A stretch of 43,658 bases of DNA from Candidatus Dojkabacteria bacterium UBA2177. GTDB lineage: Bacteria > Patescibacteriota > Dojkabacteria > SC72. How positions within the stretch are numbered: position 1 is the first letter of the stretch; the number at the start of each line of letters is the position of its first letter. Location: contig DCVX01000032.1 in the NCBI GenBank assembly GCA_002328805.1, positions 1 to 43,658 of the forward strand, written 5' to 3'. The position numbers and the translations under genes are program-made. Below the pieces are notes generated by a model. That model ran no database searches. It had not been told where the DNA came from and saw only the letters and a program-made list of their open reading frames with translations. Of the stretch, positions 1 to 8,431 are shown piece after piece.

Positions 1-52
1 TACCCTTTAAATCTAACGCTTCCCCCTGATTACTTACACCCTCTTCCTGCAT
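1..52 (-). CDS. Possible N-terminus of a gene clipped by the window edge
   Basis: On the minus strand an ATG at 52-50 opens a reading frame of 17 codons (begins MQEEGVSNQG) that runs off the left edge without a stop. It lies 66 bases downstream of the glmS stop in the same direction, so it could be the next gene of that transcript. I see no ribosome binding site in front of it, and 17 codons are too few to assign a family. It may equally be a chance open frame. Confidence 0.3.
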   Translation of the reverse strand, partial: MQEEGVSNQGEALDLKG

Positions 53-118
53 ATTCTTAATGATAGAAATTATTTAAATAATAGATTAAATATATCTACA
101 TTGTAAAGTAAATCTTAA

Positions 119-1909
119 CTATTTAACAGTAACAGATTTTGCAAGATTCCTAGGCTTATCTATATTATTCCCCAGTAACACAGACAGAAAGTAAGAAATT
201 AATTGAAAAGGAATAACATTAGCTATACTTCCTAGTGTATTAATTTGAGGTGTAGAAATGTAATAGTCAAAAATCTCTAAACCAGAATATTCAGAAGCTC
301 CAATACCAATTGTTAATGCTCCCCTAGCCTTCACCTGCTCCATACCACTTATTAGATCCTTATTATCTTCCCTGTGCTCCTCAGAAGGTATTATCCCAAT
401 AACAGGAGTCCCCTTCTCTATTAAAGCAATTACACCGTGTTTTAACTCTCCAGCAGAGAAACCCTCCACATGCTTGTAGGATATCTCCTTTATTTTAAGA
501 GCCCCCTCGTAGGCTATAGAGGCATTCTCCCCCTTCCCTAATATGAAGAAGTGTTCTTTATCTACTAGGGTCTTACATATTTTATTTTTAATATAGCTAA
601 AAGATTTTTTAGTAAACATCTCATCCAAAGACCTTGAAAGCTTCTTTAATTTACTCTTTGCTGTCCTATGCTTACCTATTAAAGTCATAGAAAGAAGATA
701 ACCCCAAGCACACTGTGCAGTAAAAACCTTAGTAGATGCTACACATATCTCTGGCCCAGCATTAGTGTAATATTCATAATCCGACATCCTTGAAATAGTA
801 GTCCCATACATATTTACAATACTAGCTATCTTACAACCCTTCTTTTTGAGTACTTCCAAAGGTTCTATGGTATCTGCAGTCTCACCGCTTTGAGAGATTG
901 CAATAATTAAATCCTTCGAAGATATAACAGGAAGATAAGATTTAAACTCATAACTCTTAATCTCCATTGCATCAACATTTGCAATAGTTCTTAGGAAGAA
1001 AGCAATCTGTCCTGCAGCAAAACCTGCAGTCCCAGCACCCAAAAGATATACCTTCCTAGATCTCTTTATCTGTTTTACAAGAGGCTCTAGTTCTTTCTCA
1101 CTATAATCCGTAGCATAAAGAATAGTCTTTTGTTGCTCAACTATCTCTTTAAGCATAAAGTGAGGATACTTCCCCTTATCTATATCCTCATACTGATACT
1201 TCAAAGTCTTAACCTCTGGTTTCTTTCTCTTTCCGTCTTTTATGTTACTAATAACATGATCCTTCCCGTTTATCTCAACCATGTCATAGTCATCTAGCAC
1301 AACAATTTTTTTAGTATGTGGTGAAAAGGAAAGAGAATCTGAAGCAAGATATATTCCATCCTTTGCGACACCCAAAACTAAAGGAGAGCCATTCTTTATG
1401 GCATAAATCTTGTTACTTTTAGCATCTAGCAGAGCAACAGTATTCCTTCCCTCAAGTTTCTTAAAGGCACTTGTTAGCGCTTTCTTTAGAGAGATACCTT
1501 TCTTCAGTTCTTTCTCTATCATTTTTACAATAACCTCAGTATCTGTCTGAGACTTAAAGGTGCAACCCTCTTCTTTTAATTCCTTCTTAAGAGTGTCAAA
1601 GTTCTCTACCATTCCATTCTGAACCAAAGTGAAATCCTTGCTTGTAGATATATGTGGATGAGCGTTATTTTTCGTAACGCCTCCATGAGTTGCCCATCTG
1701 GTATGTCCTATACCCACATTACTTTTTGGAAGTTTCTTAAGTTTCGGGTTTTGTTGGACTAGACCAATATCTTTGTATTGGTGTATTTTATTTTTATCTA
1801 AAACCGCAATACCCCATGAGTCGTAACCCCTATACTCTAGTCTTTTTAAACCATTAAATACCAAATCGTTCGTGTTCTTGCTTCCTGAATAGCCGAATAT
1901 GCCACACAT
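119..1909 (-). CDS. glmS: Glutamine--fructose-6-phosphate aminotransferase (isomerizing)
   Basis: GlmS makes glucosamine-6-phosphate from fructose-6-phosphate and glutamine, the first step towards UDP-N-acetylglucosamine for peptidoglycan. The protein starts MCGIFGY, so Cys2 becomes the N-terminal nucleophile of the class II glutaminase domain after Met removal. GHTRWATHG lies at 68-76. Two SIS (sugar isomerase) domains follow from about residue 285, with SQSGETADT near 340-347, and the C-terminus NLAKSVTVK is typical of the family. Length 596 residues is normal. The stop is TAG. No glmS ribozyme-like sequence is apparent upstream. The divergent region above it carries a compact set of hairpins (1984-2060) that might belong to its leader or to the neighbour on the other strand. 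Confidence 0.97.
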   Translation of the reverse strand: MCGIFGYSGSKNTNDLVFNGLKRLEYRGYDSWGIAVLDKNKIHQYKDIGLVQQNPKLKKLPKSNVGIGHTRWATHGGVTKNNAHPHISTSKDFTLVQNGMVENFDTLKKELKEEGCTFKSQTDTEVIVKMIEKELKKGISLKKALTSAFKKLEGRNTVALLDAKSNKIYAIKNGSPLVLGVAKDGIYLASDSLSFSPHTKKIVVLDDYDMVEINGKDHVISNIKDGKRKKPEVKTLKYQYEDIDKGKYPHFMLKEIVEQQKTILYATDYSEKELEPLVKQIKRSRKVYLLGAGTAGFAAGQIAFFLRTIANVDAMEIKSYEFKSYLPVISSKDLIIAISQSGETADTIEPLEVLKKKGCKIASIVNMYGTTISRMSDYEYYTNAGPEICVASTKVFTAQCAWGYLLSMTLIGKHRTAKSKLKKLSRSLDEMFTKKSFSYIKNKICKTLVDKEHFFILGKGENASIAYEGALKIKEISYKHVEGFSAGELKHGVIALIEKGTPVIGIIPSEEHREDNKDLISGMEQVKARGALTIGIGASEYSGLEIFDYYISTPQINTLGSIANVIPFQLISYFLSVLLGNNIDKPRNLAKSVTVK

Positions 1910-1983
1910 AATAGTGTTAGAAATCTAAGTTTAAATCTGTGAGGGATTGGTGGTTAAAATTTTGTTAGTTTGTTTATAACCTT

Positions 1984-2060
1984 TAGGCTAACAATATAGC
2001 CTAGGAGTATCCGCTGATATCTCGATGACTCCTGCCTCGTAGCAATGTCCTTAACATTGC
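1984..2060. ncRNA. GC-rich three-hairpin intergenic segment, possible structured RNA
   Basis: Three adjacent inverted repeats fill this gap. TAGGCTA/TAGCCTA pairs 1984-1990 with 1997-2003 around a 6-nt loop. GGAGTATC pairs 2004-2011 with 2024-2032, with one bulged G. GCAATGT/ACATTGC pairs 2042-2048 with 2054-2060 around a 5-nt loop. By hand count the segment is about 48% G+C, well above the AT-rich surroundings. It could be a small RNA, a leader of glmS (minus) or part of the region upstream of the JAMM-like gene (plus). None of the arms is followed by a T-run, so they are not intrinsic terminators. I do not recognise a riboswitch class. The strand is undecided. Confidence 0.4.
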
Positions 2061-2159
2061 CCAGCCGCTTTGATGTTAAATACCCTAGATATATATTACA
2101 GGTTTAAAACTGAAGGTCAAGGATTTATAAACTTAGTGTGTGCTGACTTTTATTTTTCT

Positions 2160-2168
2160 TGCTATTAT
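2160..2168 (+). promoter_or_regulatory. Extended -10 element of the JAMM-like gene
   Basis: TGC-TATTAT ends 9 bases before the ATG at 2178, so transcription would begin within about three bases of the start codon. This supports 2178 as the start in preference to the upstream in-frame codon at 2070. I see only a weak -35. Confidence 0.45.
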
Positions 2169-2177
2169 ATATTTACT

Positions 2178-2876
2178 ATGTTCAACATATTTAAAAATCT
2201 CTTTTCTACAGATTCCTCTACATCCTTTTACTCCTTTTACAAAAAGATGGTTAGTTGGAGAGAAAGTGGTGTTTACCCATTCCCATACAATCTCCCTTCC
2301 TCCATAACCTTCCCGAAAGAATTTTGGAAAGACGTATTAAGGATATATAAGGAGACAGACCGAGATGGCTTGGAGAGGGCTATAGCCCTTTTCTGGGCAG
2401 ATGGAGAGTTAGTTCTTACCTCTGTTGTTAAAGGAGACGACCAATCTGTGAGAAGTAGCCATGATGTAAGAGTCCACTATGTTGTTCATCCTACTAGACA
2501 GGGTTATCTTAGAAGAGAACTCATGATAGATGGTAAAGTTACAAAGAGAACAGATGTTTACTACAAAAAAGCTCCAAAGAAAGTAACTGTGGAATATCTA
2601 TTTAATATGCATACACACCCTGCACAAGAGTTTAATGGGAAGAAGTTATATGGTTTCTTCTCCCTACAAGACATTAAATCTCTAATACTCTCTCAAGCTG
2701 TAGTTACGGGTCTGGTAACAGATAAACTGTGGTTGTTAGTTAGAACAAGTGAGACACCTGCAAATGTTAAATTCGAGAACTTTACAGATGCAGATGTAAC
2801 TATAGAAAATCTTAAGGAGCAGTTTAAACTAGGAGTATATGAAGCAGAATTCAACAAAGAAGCAATTAAGAAATAA
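2178..2876 (+). CDS. Unknown protein with a JAMM/MPN-like HxHP...SxxD motif
   Basis: I do not recognise this gene by family. Counting from the ATG at 2178 (232 residues), it carries HTHP at 145-148 followed by S162-LQ-D165, the order of metal ligands in JAMM/MPN zinc peptidases such as RadC and JAB-domain proteins. The loop between His147 and Asp165 is 17 residues, longer than the usual 10, and the partner glutamate is uncertain (GEL of WADGEL is a candidate). A zinc-dependent peptidase or a degenerate relative is possible. The frame stays open to 2070, but the extended -10 at 2160-2168 favours the later start. Its 3' end overlaps the next gene by 38 bases, so the two are probably co-transcribed and translationally coupled. 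Confidence 0.7.
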   Translation: MFNIFKNLFSTDSSTSFYSFYKKMVSWRESGVYPFPYNLPSSITFPKEFWKDVLRIYKETDRDGLERAIALFWADGELVLTSVVKGDDQSVRSSHDVRVHYVVHPTRQGYLRRELMIDGKVTKRTDVYYKKAPKKVTVEYLFNMHTHPAQEFNGKKLYGFFSLQDIKSLILSQAVVTGLVTDKLWLLVRTSETPANVKFENFTDADVTIENLKEQFKLGVYEAEFNKEAIKK

Positions 2877-3651
2877 TATCCTAAAAGACCTTAAAAAAGT
2901 TTCCTCTAAAGAGAGGGCTACTGGGTCACAGAGATTTTTCAAAACAGGTAAAGGAGAATATGGTCAGGGAGATGTTTTTGTTGGAATAAGAACTCCAGAG
3001 ATAAGGAAGATTTCTAAAAAGTATCTGGAATATTTGGATTTAGGAGACTTAGATTTCTTTCTTCATAATAAGACACATGAATACAGATTATTCGCCCTTA
3101 TAACTCTAACCTATATGTACCACAGAACAGGGAGAATAAAGGACTGTTCTAAGAAACAAGGGGAAAGAGAGGACATATTCAATTATTACCTAGAAAACAG
3201 GGAGTGGATCAACAATTGGGACTTAATAGATGTATCTGCACCTAAAATTGTAGGAGAGTTTCTTAAAGACAAGGGGAGAGGAGAAGGGAAAAGGAAAGAA
3301 AGAGATATTCTCTACAATCTTGTTAAGAGCGACAATCTTTGGGACCAAAGAATTGCAATTGTATCTACATATACATTTATTAAACAGGGAGATTTTGAAG
3401 ATATTTTGAAGTTTTCTAAGTTGCTTATTCATCACGAACATGACTTAATACATAAAGCTTTAGGCTGGATGTTAAGAGAGGTTGGGAAGAAGGACGAAAC
3501 TGTTTTAAAAACTTTTTTGGATAATTATGCAAATAAAATACCAAGAACAATGTTAAGGTATTCCATAGAAAGACTTGATGAAAGAGAGAAGAAAAAATAT
3601 TTAAATATGTCGATGGAAACAAAACATCTTGATTTCAGAAGAGATTTTTAG
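2839..3651 (+). CDS. AlkD-like DNA alkylation repair protein
   Basis: This 270-residue protein belongs to the DNA alkylation repair (AlkC/AlkD, HEAT-like repeat) family, whose AlkD members excise alkylated purines as DNA glycosylases without base flipping. Visible signatures are VGIRTPEIRKISKKY near the N-terminus, the NNWDLIDVSAPKI block carrying the Trp and catalytic-type Asp, WDQRIAIVSTYTFI, and the C-terminal HKALGWMLREVGKKD and PRTMLRYSIERL. The start at 2839 is supported by AGGAG four bases upstream. It lies inside the end of the preceding gene, which suggests coupling. The stop is TAG, just before the pyrG promoter. The exact substrate is inferred from the family only. Confidence 0.88.
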   Translation: MKQNSTKKQLRNNILKDLKKVSSKERATGSQRFFKTGKGEYGQGDVFVGIRTPEIRKISKKYLEYLDLGDLDFFLHNKTHEYRLFALITLTYMYHRTGRIKDCSKKQGEREDIFNYYLENREWINNWDLIDVSAPKIVGEFLKDKGRGEGKRKERDILYNLVKSDNLWDQRIAIVSTYTFIKQGDFEDILKFSKLLIHHEHDLIHKALGWMLREVGKKDETVLKTFLDNYANKIPRTMLRYSIERLDEREKKKYLNMSMETKHLDFRRDF

Positions 3652-3656
3652 AATTC

Positions 3657-3685
3657 TTGACATGTCTATCTGCTTTAGATAGATT
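3657..3685 (+). promoter_or_regulatory. Sigma-70-type promoter of pyrG
   Basis: Consensus -35 TTGACA at 3657-3662 and -10 TAGATT at 3680-3685, spaced exactly 17 bases. Transcription would start near 3692, giving a leader of about 22 bases without an obvious Shine-Dalgarno sequence. Confidence 0.7.
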
Positions 3686-3713
3686 GATTAATAACCTCAA
3701 ATACTACTAGTAC

Positions 3714-5378
3714 ATGTCAAAATTTATCTTTATCTCTGGTGGTGTAATTTCTGGAATTGGGAAGGGTGTTTCCGCTGCTTCAATAGGTTTTCTCCTCAAA
3801 GCTTGTGGTAGGAAAATCAGCATGATTAAGGCAGATCCTTATCTCAATATCGATGCGGGGACTATGAACCCTCTCGAGCATGGAGAGACCTTTGTTTTAG
3901 ATGACGGTTTTGAAACAGATATGGATATAGGGACATACGAGAGGTTTACGAATCAATCGTTTGGTAGATCCAATTCTATGACGCTAGGAGCTGTTTTAGA
4001 CAGAGTCATTAAGAAAGAGAGATCTCTTGAGTTTGATGGCAAATGGGTAAGTTTAGATCATCATATTCCAGAGAACATAGTGGAGTGGATAACAGAAGTT
4101 GCAAAAAAAGAAAAGTCAGATATCACCATTATTGAAATAGGAGGAACTGTCGGAGAAGTTGGTAATGGACTTATGCTTACTGCAAATAAATTCATGAAGC
4201 TCTCTAACCCTAAGGACGTTATACATGTACACGTAACATATCTTCCTATCCCTCCAATGTTGGGAGAGATGAAGACTAAACCAGCACAGTTATCTGTTCA
4301 GCAACTTAATAGTTATGGTATTCATCCAGACTTTATAATTGCAAGATCTGAACAACCTCTAGACCAAGAGAGGATTGATAAAATTAGCAAGTACTGTTTT
4401 ATCCCTTCCTCTCACGTGATATCGGCTCCAGACATAGATTGTATCTATGACATTCCACTAAACTTTGGGAAGGCCAATCTTGGGGAGGAGATTCTAGATG
4501 CCCTTAATATGGAGAGGGGAAAAACGCCACTCTATCCTAACTGGAAAAAGAAGGTTAAGAAAATAAAAAATCCTAAAAAGAAGTTAAACATTGGAATAAT
4601 AGGGAAATATTACAAAAGCGGGGATTTTGATCTAAAGGATTCATATGTTTCTGTTTTAGAAGCAATAAACCATGCTTCATGGGAGAATTCTGTAGAACCT
4701 ACAATCCATTGGATAGTTGCAGATGGCTTAGAGAAGGACAAGAAAAAACAGGAAGAAATATTAAAGATGGATGGTATTATTGTTCCTCAGGGTTGGGGTT
4801 CTAGGGGGTCTGAAGGAAAGATTAAAGCTGTCCAGATTGCTAGAGAGAATAAGATTCCCTACTTAGGTCTCTGTTATGGTATGCAGATGGCCACTATTGA
4901 ATATGCTAGAAATGTTCTAGGTCTAAAAGATGCTAATTCCCAAGAAGTTGATTCTAAATCTCAGAATCAGGTTATACATCTAATGAAGGAACAACAAGAG
5001 TTATTAAAGAACAAAGAATATGGAGGGACTATTCGTCTAGGAGCTTGGCCATGTAGGTTAGATAAGGATTCTGTTGTTTACGAACAATATAAAAAATATA
5101 AGAATAATCTTTATACAAAACTCCCTGTTGTTATGGAAAGGCACAGACATAGATATGAATTTAATAATGAATATAGGGAAATTTTTGAGAAATCAGATTT
5201 TAAGTTATGTGGTAAGAGTCCAGATGGTATGCTAATTGAAGCTATAGAACTTCCAAAGGAAGTGCATCCATTTTTTGTTGGAACGCAGTATCACCCAGAA
5301 TTAAAGAGTAGATTCTTAGAACCACATCCTTTATTTATGGGTTTTATAGAAGCAAGTTTGAATAAAAATAGTAACTAA
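3714..5378 (+). CDS. pyrG: CTP synthase
   Basis: PyrG converts UTP, ATP and glutamine to CTP, the last step of pyrimidine nucleotide synthesis. The N-terminal amidoligase domain opens with KFIFISGGVISGIGKG, the P-loop-like ATP site of the family. The C-terminal class I glutamine amidotransferase domain shows the nucleophile Cys387 in LGLCYGMQ and the His/Glu pair in QYHPEL near residue 525. Length 554 is slightly above the usual 535-545. It has its own strong promoter at 3657-3685 and runs convergently towards the energy operon, with a 74-base gap holding only weak inverted repeats and no clear terminator. Confidence 0.97.
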   Translation: MSKFIFISGGVISGIGKGVSAASIGFLLKACGRKISMIKADPYLNIDAGTMNPLEHGETFVLDDGFETDMDIGTYERFTNQSFGRSNSMTLGAVLDRVIKKERSLEFDGKWVSLDHHIPENIVEWITEVAKKEKSDITIIEIGGTVGEVGNGLMLTANKFMKLSNPKDVIHVHVTYLPIPPMLGEMKTKPAQLSVQQLNSYGIHPDFIIARSEQPLDQERIDKISKYCFIPSSHVISAPDIDCIYDIPLNFGKANLGEEILDALNMERGKTPLYPNWKKKVKKIKNPKKKLNIGIIGKYYKSGDFDLKDSYVSVLEAINHASWENSVEPTIHWIVADGLEKDKKKQEEILKMDGIIVPQGWGSRGSEGKIKAVQIARENKIPYLGLCYGMQMATIEYARNVLGLKDANSQEVDSKSQNQVIHLMKEQQELLKNKEYGGTIRLGAWPCRLDKDSVVYEQYKKYKNNLYTKLPVVMERHRHRYEFNNEYREIFEKSDFKLCGKSPDGMLIEAIELPKEVHPFFVGTQYHPELKSRFLEPHPLFMGFIEASLNKNSN

Positions 5379-5452
5379 GAAGGAGAGATTTCAAAAGAAC
5401 AATATTTTAAAGATGGATATCTCTATAATGTTCTCTGTTACTTGAGGGTTTT

Positions 5453-7561
5453 CTATTTAGCTACATAAAACTTAGCATCAACTACAACTGCTCTGTCTTC
5501 TGTTATCATCACAGGGTTTATATCCATACTAACAATCTCTGGATAAGATACAAGAAGTTTTTGTATAGACATAATTAGCTCTATAATCTTTTCTCTTGGT
5601 AGAGCTGGTTTTCCACGATACCCATCTATTATCTCAGAGATCTTTGTTTTAGAGAGAATAACATCTATCTTTTCTCTGTTCTCGGGAACAAGTATATGCC
5701 TTATATCTTTATAAACCTCCGTATATATTCCCCCCTGTCCTACTGCAAGAAGATGTCCAAAACCTCTTCCATCTTTTTCATAAATATCTACACCACCCTC
5801 TCTATTTGCACCAATAAAAAATTCCAACTTACCAGGAATCATTTCCTGAATTAGGATTTTAGGAGCTACATTCCCAGTTGTTTTAATCACAGTCTCTTTT
5901 AATTCTTGGTACTTCTCTTCAAATTCACCAATATTCCTAATGTCTAAATAAAGAGCTTTGAAGTCTGTTTTGTGTGCTAAATCTTCAGAAGTTGCCTTAA
6001 TAGCCACAGGAAAAATAGTAGAAGCAAAATCCCTACCCTGCTCTAGACTACTGACGACCTGTTGCCTAGGAATATCTATGCCAAATTCTTCAAGGATTTT
6101 AATTCCTAATTCATCTGGGATGACATTACTTTTATCTGGAATTATCTCTTTGTTTATCTCCTCTTTGTATTTGGTTTTTTTGAAGTAATCATCGGAATTC
6201 ACAATTTTTGTTAACTCTTTGTTCTCTTCAAATTCCACCAACTTAGAAATGAGCCTTATAGCCTCTTGGATATCTTTAAACCAAGGTGCATTTGCTTCTT
6301 CTAATATCCTTATTCCTGCTCTTATGTCTTTTCCTCCAAGGAAGCAGGAGAATATTGGTTTAGAAGTCTTCTTCATTAGTTCTGTAATTACATTTGCCGT
6401 TGCCTCTATTTCAGTAATAAGCTGTGGTGTTAGGATTACAAGAATACTGTCTACAGAAATTTCGTTCAGAAGTTCTGTAATGGTTCCTTGATATCTATCA
6501 CTTTTTGCATCTCCGAGAATGTCTACAGGATTTTTAATGTTTGCCTCTGGTGGAAGTATCTTAAGAAGCTTCTGTCTTGTTTTCTCCCCTATCTCTGGAA
6601 CTTCCATATCTTTTTTTTCTATCATATCTACAGCAATTACTCCTGGTCCCCCTGCATTAGACACAATTCCTATTCCTTTCCCTGTGGGGATTATATCTGA
6701 GTCTATTAACCGCATGAGTTTAAAGAGTTCATCTGAGTTCTCTGTGTATATCATATTGCCCTTCTTTATTGCTGCAATGGTTGTGTCAAAAGAGGATGCA
6801 AGAGAGCCTGTGTGGGAAGAGATTGCTTCTTGTGCTTTTTTAGAACTTCCTGGTGCGATTAGTAATATTGGTTTCTTTGCTTTCTGAGATAAGGTGACAA
6901 ATTCTTTTCCATCACTAAACCCTTCTAGGTAAAGAGCAATAGCTTTAATATTGTTATCTGCAACAAACTGTTCCATTAATTCATTCTCATGGATATCAGC
7001 TTTATTTCCTATGGATACAACATGAGAGAAACCCAATCCTTTCTCACATGCCATATCTAATATTGCTGTACAGAAAGCCCCAGATTGTGAGATGAATGCT
7101 ATCTTTCCATCTCCAGGGTTCTCTCTTGCAAATGTAAGGTTGATTTTAGCTTTATTGTTTATAAAGCCAAGACAATTAGGTCCTATTAAACGAATGCTCT
7201 CTCTTTTTAATTTTGTACTTATTCTTTCTTCTAATTCCGCTCCTTCAGGACCAACTTCGCCAAATCCAGCAGATATTATTACTACACTCTTTACTTTCTT
7301 TTCAACACATTGGTCAACGACATCCTCTACGAATTGATGAGGAATTGCTATACAAACCATATCTACATCTTCGGGAATAGATAGAACATTAGGATAAACT
7401 TTTCGACCTTGCAGTTCCTCATACTTAGGGTTAACAGGATATATTTTCCCATTGTATCCACCATTAATTAAGTTTTTGAGAATTACAGAACTTATCTTCT
7501 CTGAATCTTGGGAAACACCTACTATGGCTATGGATTTAGGTGAAAGTATTGATGACTCCAT
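5453..7561 (-). CDS. ADP-forming acyl-CoA (acetate-CoA) synthetase, fused alpha-beta
   Basis: ADP-forming acetyl-CoA synthetases convert acyl-CoA, ADP and phosphate to the acid, CoA and ATP, a substrate-level phosphorylation step of anaerobes. The 702-residue protein has a CoA-binding Rossmann domain (SIAIVGVSQDS from residue 10), succinyl-CoA-ligase-like domains with the phosphorylated-type His250 in SSHTGSL, and a C-terminal ATP-grasp domain (IKATSEDLAHKTDF, later SMDINPVM). Alpha and beta are one chain, as in many bacterial and some archaeal forms. It is the third gene of an operon: korB ends three bases before its ATG. Specificity (acetyl, branched-chain or aryl) cannot be read from sequence. 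The stop is TAG. Confidence 0.93.
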   Translation of the reverse strand: MESSILSPKSIAIVGVSQDSEKISSVILKNLINGGYNGKIYPVNPKYEELQGRKVYPNVLSIPEDVDMVCIAIPHQFVEDVVDQCVEKKVKSVVIISAGFGEVGPEGAELEERISTKLKRESIRLIGPNCLGFINNKAKINLTFARENPGDGKIAFISQSGAFCTAILDMACEKGLGFSHVVSIGNKADIHENELMEQFVADNNIKAIALYLEGFSDGKEFVTLSQKAKKPILLIAPGSSKKAQEAISSHTGSLASSFDTTIAAIKKGNMIYTENSDELFKLMRLIDSDIIPTGKGIGIVSNAGGPGVIAVDMIEKKDMEVPEIGEKTRQKLLKILPPEANIKNPVDILGDAKSDRYQGTITELLNEISVDSILVILTPQLITEIEATANVITELMKKTSKPIFSCFLGGKDIRAGIRILEEANAPWFKDIQEAIRLISKLVEFEENKELTKIVNSDDYFKKTKYKEEINKEIIPDKSNVIPDELGIKILEEFGIDIPRQQVVSSLEQGRDFASTIFPVAIKATSEDLAHKTDFKALYLDIRNIGEFEEKYQELKETVIKTTGNVAPKILIQEMIPGKLEFFIGANREGGVDIYEKDGRGFGHLLAVGQGGIYTEVYKDIRHILVPENREKIDVILSKTKISEIIDGYRGKPALPREKIIELIMSIQKLLVSYPEIVSMDINPVMITEDRAVVVDAKFYVAK

Positions 7562-7564
7562 TTG

Positions 7565-8431
7565 TTATTCAAAATATTTTAAAAGTTTTTTAATATCGTG
7601 TGTTTTAACTTCATCAACAAGTTCGGTTATGGAATTCTTTCTACATTCTAATGAATCATAGAATGTGGGAAGGTTCTTGTTCTGATAGATTATACCAGTA
7701 TATAGGGGAGAATTGTTAGTTAACACACTTCTTGCACTTTCTATGGAATTGGCATTGTAATCCTCCACTTCTTTAATTTCCTTTATATTTGCTTTAGCCC
7801 ATTCTGGTGTGAACTCCCTATTATATGTTGGGCAAAGCTGTAGGATTTCTACAATACTACAGCCCTTGTTTTCTATTGCAGACTTGAAAATTTCTCCCAT
7901 TTGGAAGGGGTTGCCTGAATAAGCTCTGGCATAAAATGATGGGTCTAGATTTAATATAAATTCGGAAATGTTAATATTTCTTTCAGGAGTTCCATCAGGT
8001 AATCCATACATTGGTTTGTTTTTGGGAGTGCTTACAGTAGCTTGTCCGGTTGTAAGTGCAAAATTCGCATTGTTGTGGATTAAGATTGTTATATTGTAAT
8101 TAGATCTAATAGTATGAACTAAGTGATCCAATCCCTCATGAAAACATCCTCCATCCCCAATGTCTGCTATTGCTGTCATTCTTCTATTCGCAAGGTGTGC
8201 TCCAACTGCCAAAGGTATTGACCTCCCGTGTAATCCCTTAAAACCATATGAGTTTATTAAGTCTGCACCATTACCGTTACAACCGATGTCAAAAGAGACG
8301 AAAACTTCTGTAGGGGATATATCTAATTCAGATAGGGCCTTTTTCAAGGAAGCATGTATTGCAAAATTTCCACACCCTGGACACCAAGTTGGGATATTTG
8401 GCAAATTGTAGTCTGTTATTTTTACACCCAT
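7565..8431 (-). CDS. korB: 2-oxoacid:ferredoxin oxidoreductase beta subunit (TPP-binding)
   Basis: This is the thiamine-pyrophosphate-binding half of a 2-oxoacid:ferredoxin oxidoreductase, which decarboxylates a 2-oxoacid to acyl-CoA and passes electrons to ferredoxin. Cys17 and Cys20 (WCPGCGN), Cys51 (IGCNGNG) and Cys200 (LQLCPTYN) fit the four ligands of the single proximal [4Fe-4S] cluster. DIGDGG at 90-95 and NN at 120-121 form the Mg-TPP motif. At 288 residues it is a normal KorB/PorB-type size. Its ATG directly follows the korA stop and its stop lies three bases before acd, so translation is probably coupled. No ferredoxin-like delta subunit is encoded nearby. Which 2-oxoacid is used is unknown; the symbol is by general resemblance. 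Confidence 0.92.
   Translation of the reverse strand: MGVKITDYNLPNIPTWCPGCGNFAIHASLKKALSELDISPTEVFVSFDIGCNGNGADLINSYGFKGLHGRSIPLAVGAHLANRRMTAIADIGDGGCFHEGLDHLVHTIRSNYNITILIHNNANFALTTGQATVSTPKNKPMYGLPDGTPERNINISEFILNLDPSFYARAYSGNPFQMGEIFKSAIENKGCSIVEILQLCPTYNREFTPEWAKANIKEIKEVEDYNANSIESARSVLTNNSPLYTGIIYQNKNLPTFYDSLECRKNSITELVDEVKTHDIKKLLKYFE

Noticed and set aside
1910..2069. glmS ribozyme or tRNA gene in the hairpin region
   Set aside because: No ribozyme core or tRNA T-loop sequence is present, and the stems do not form a cloverleaf.
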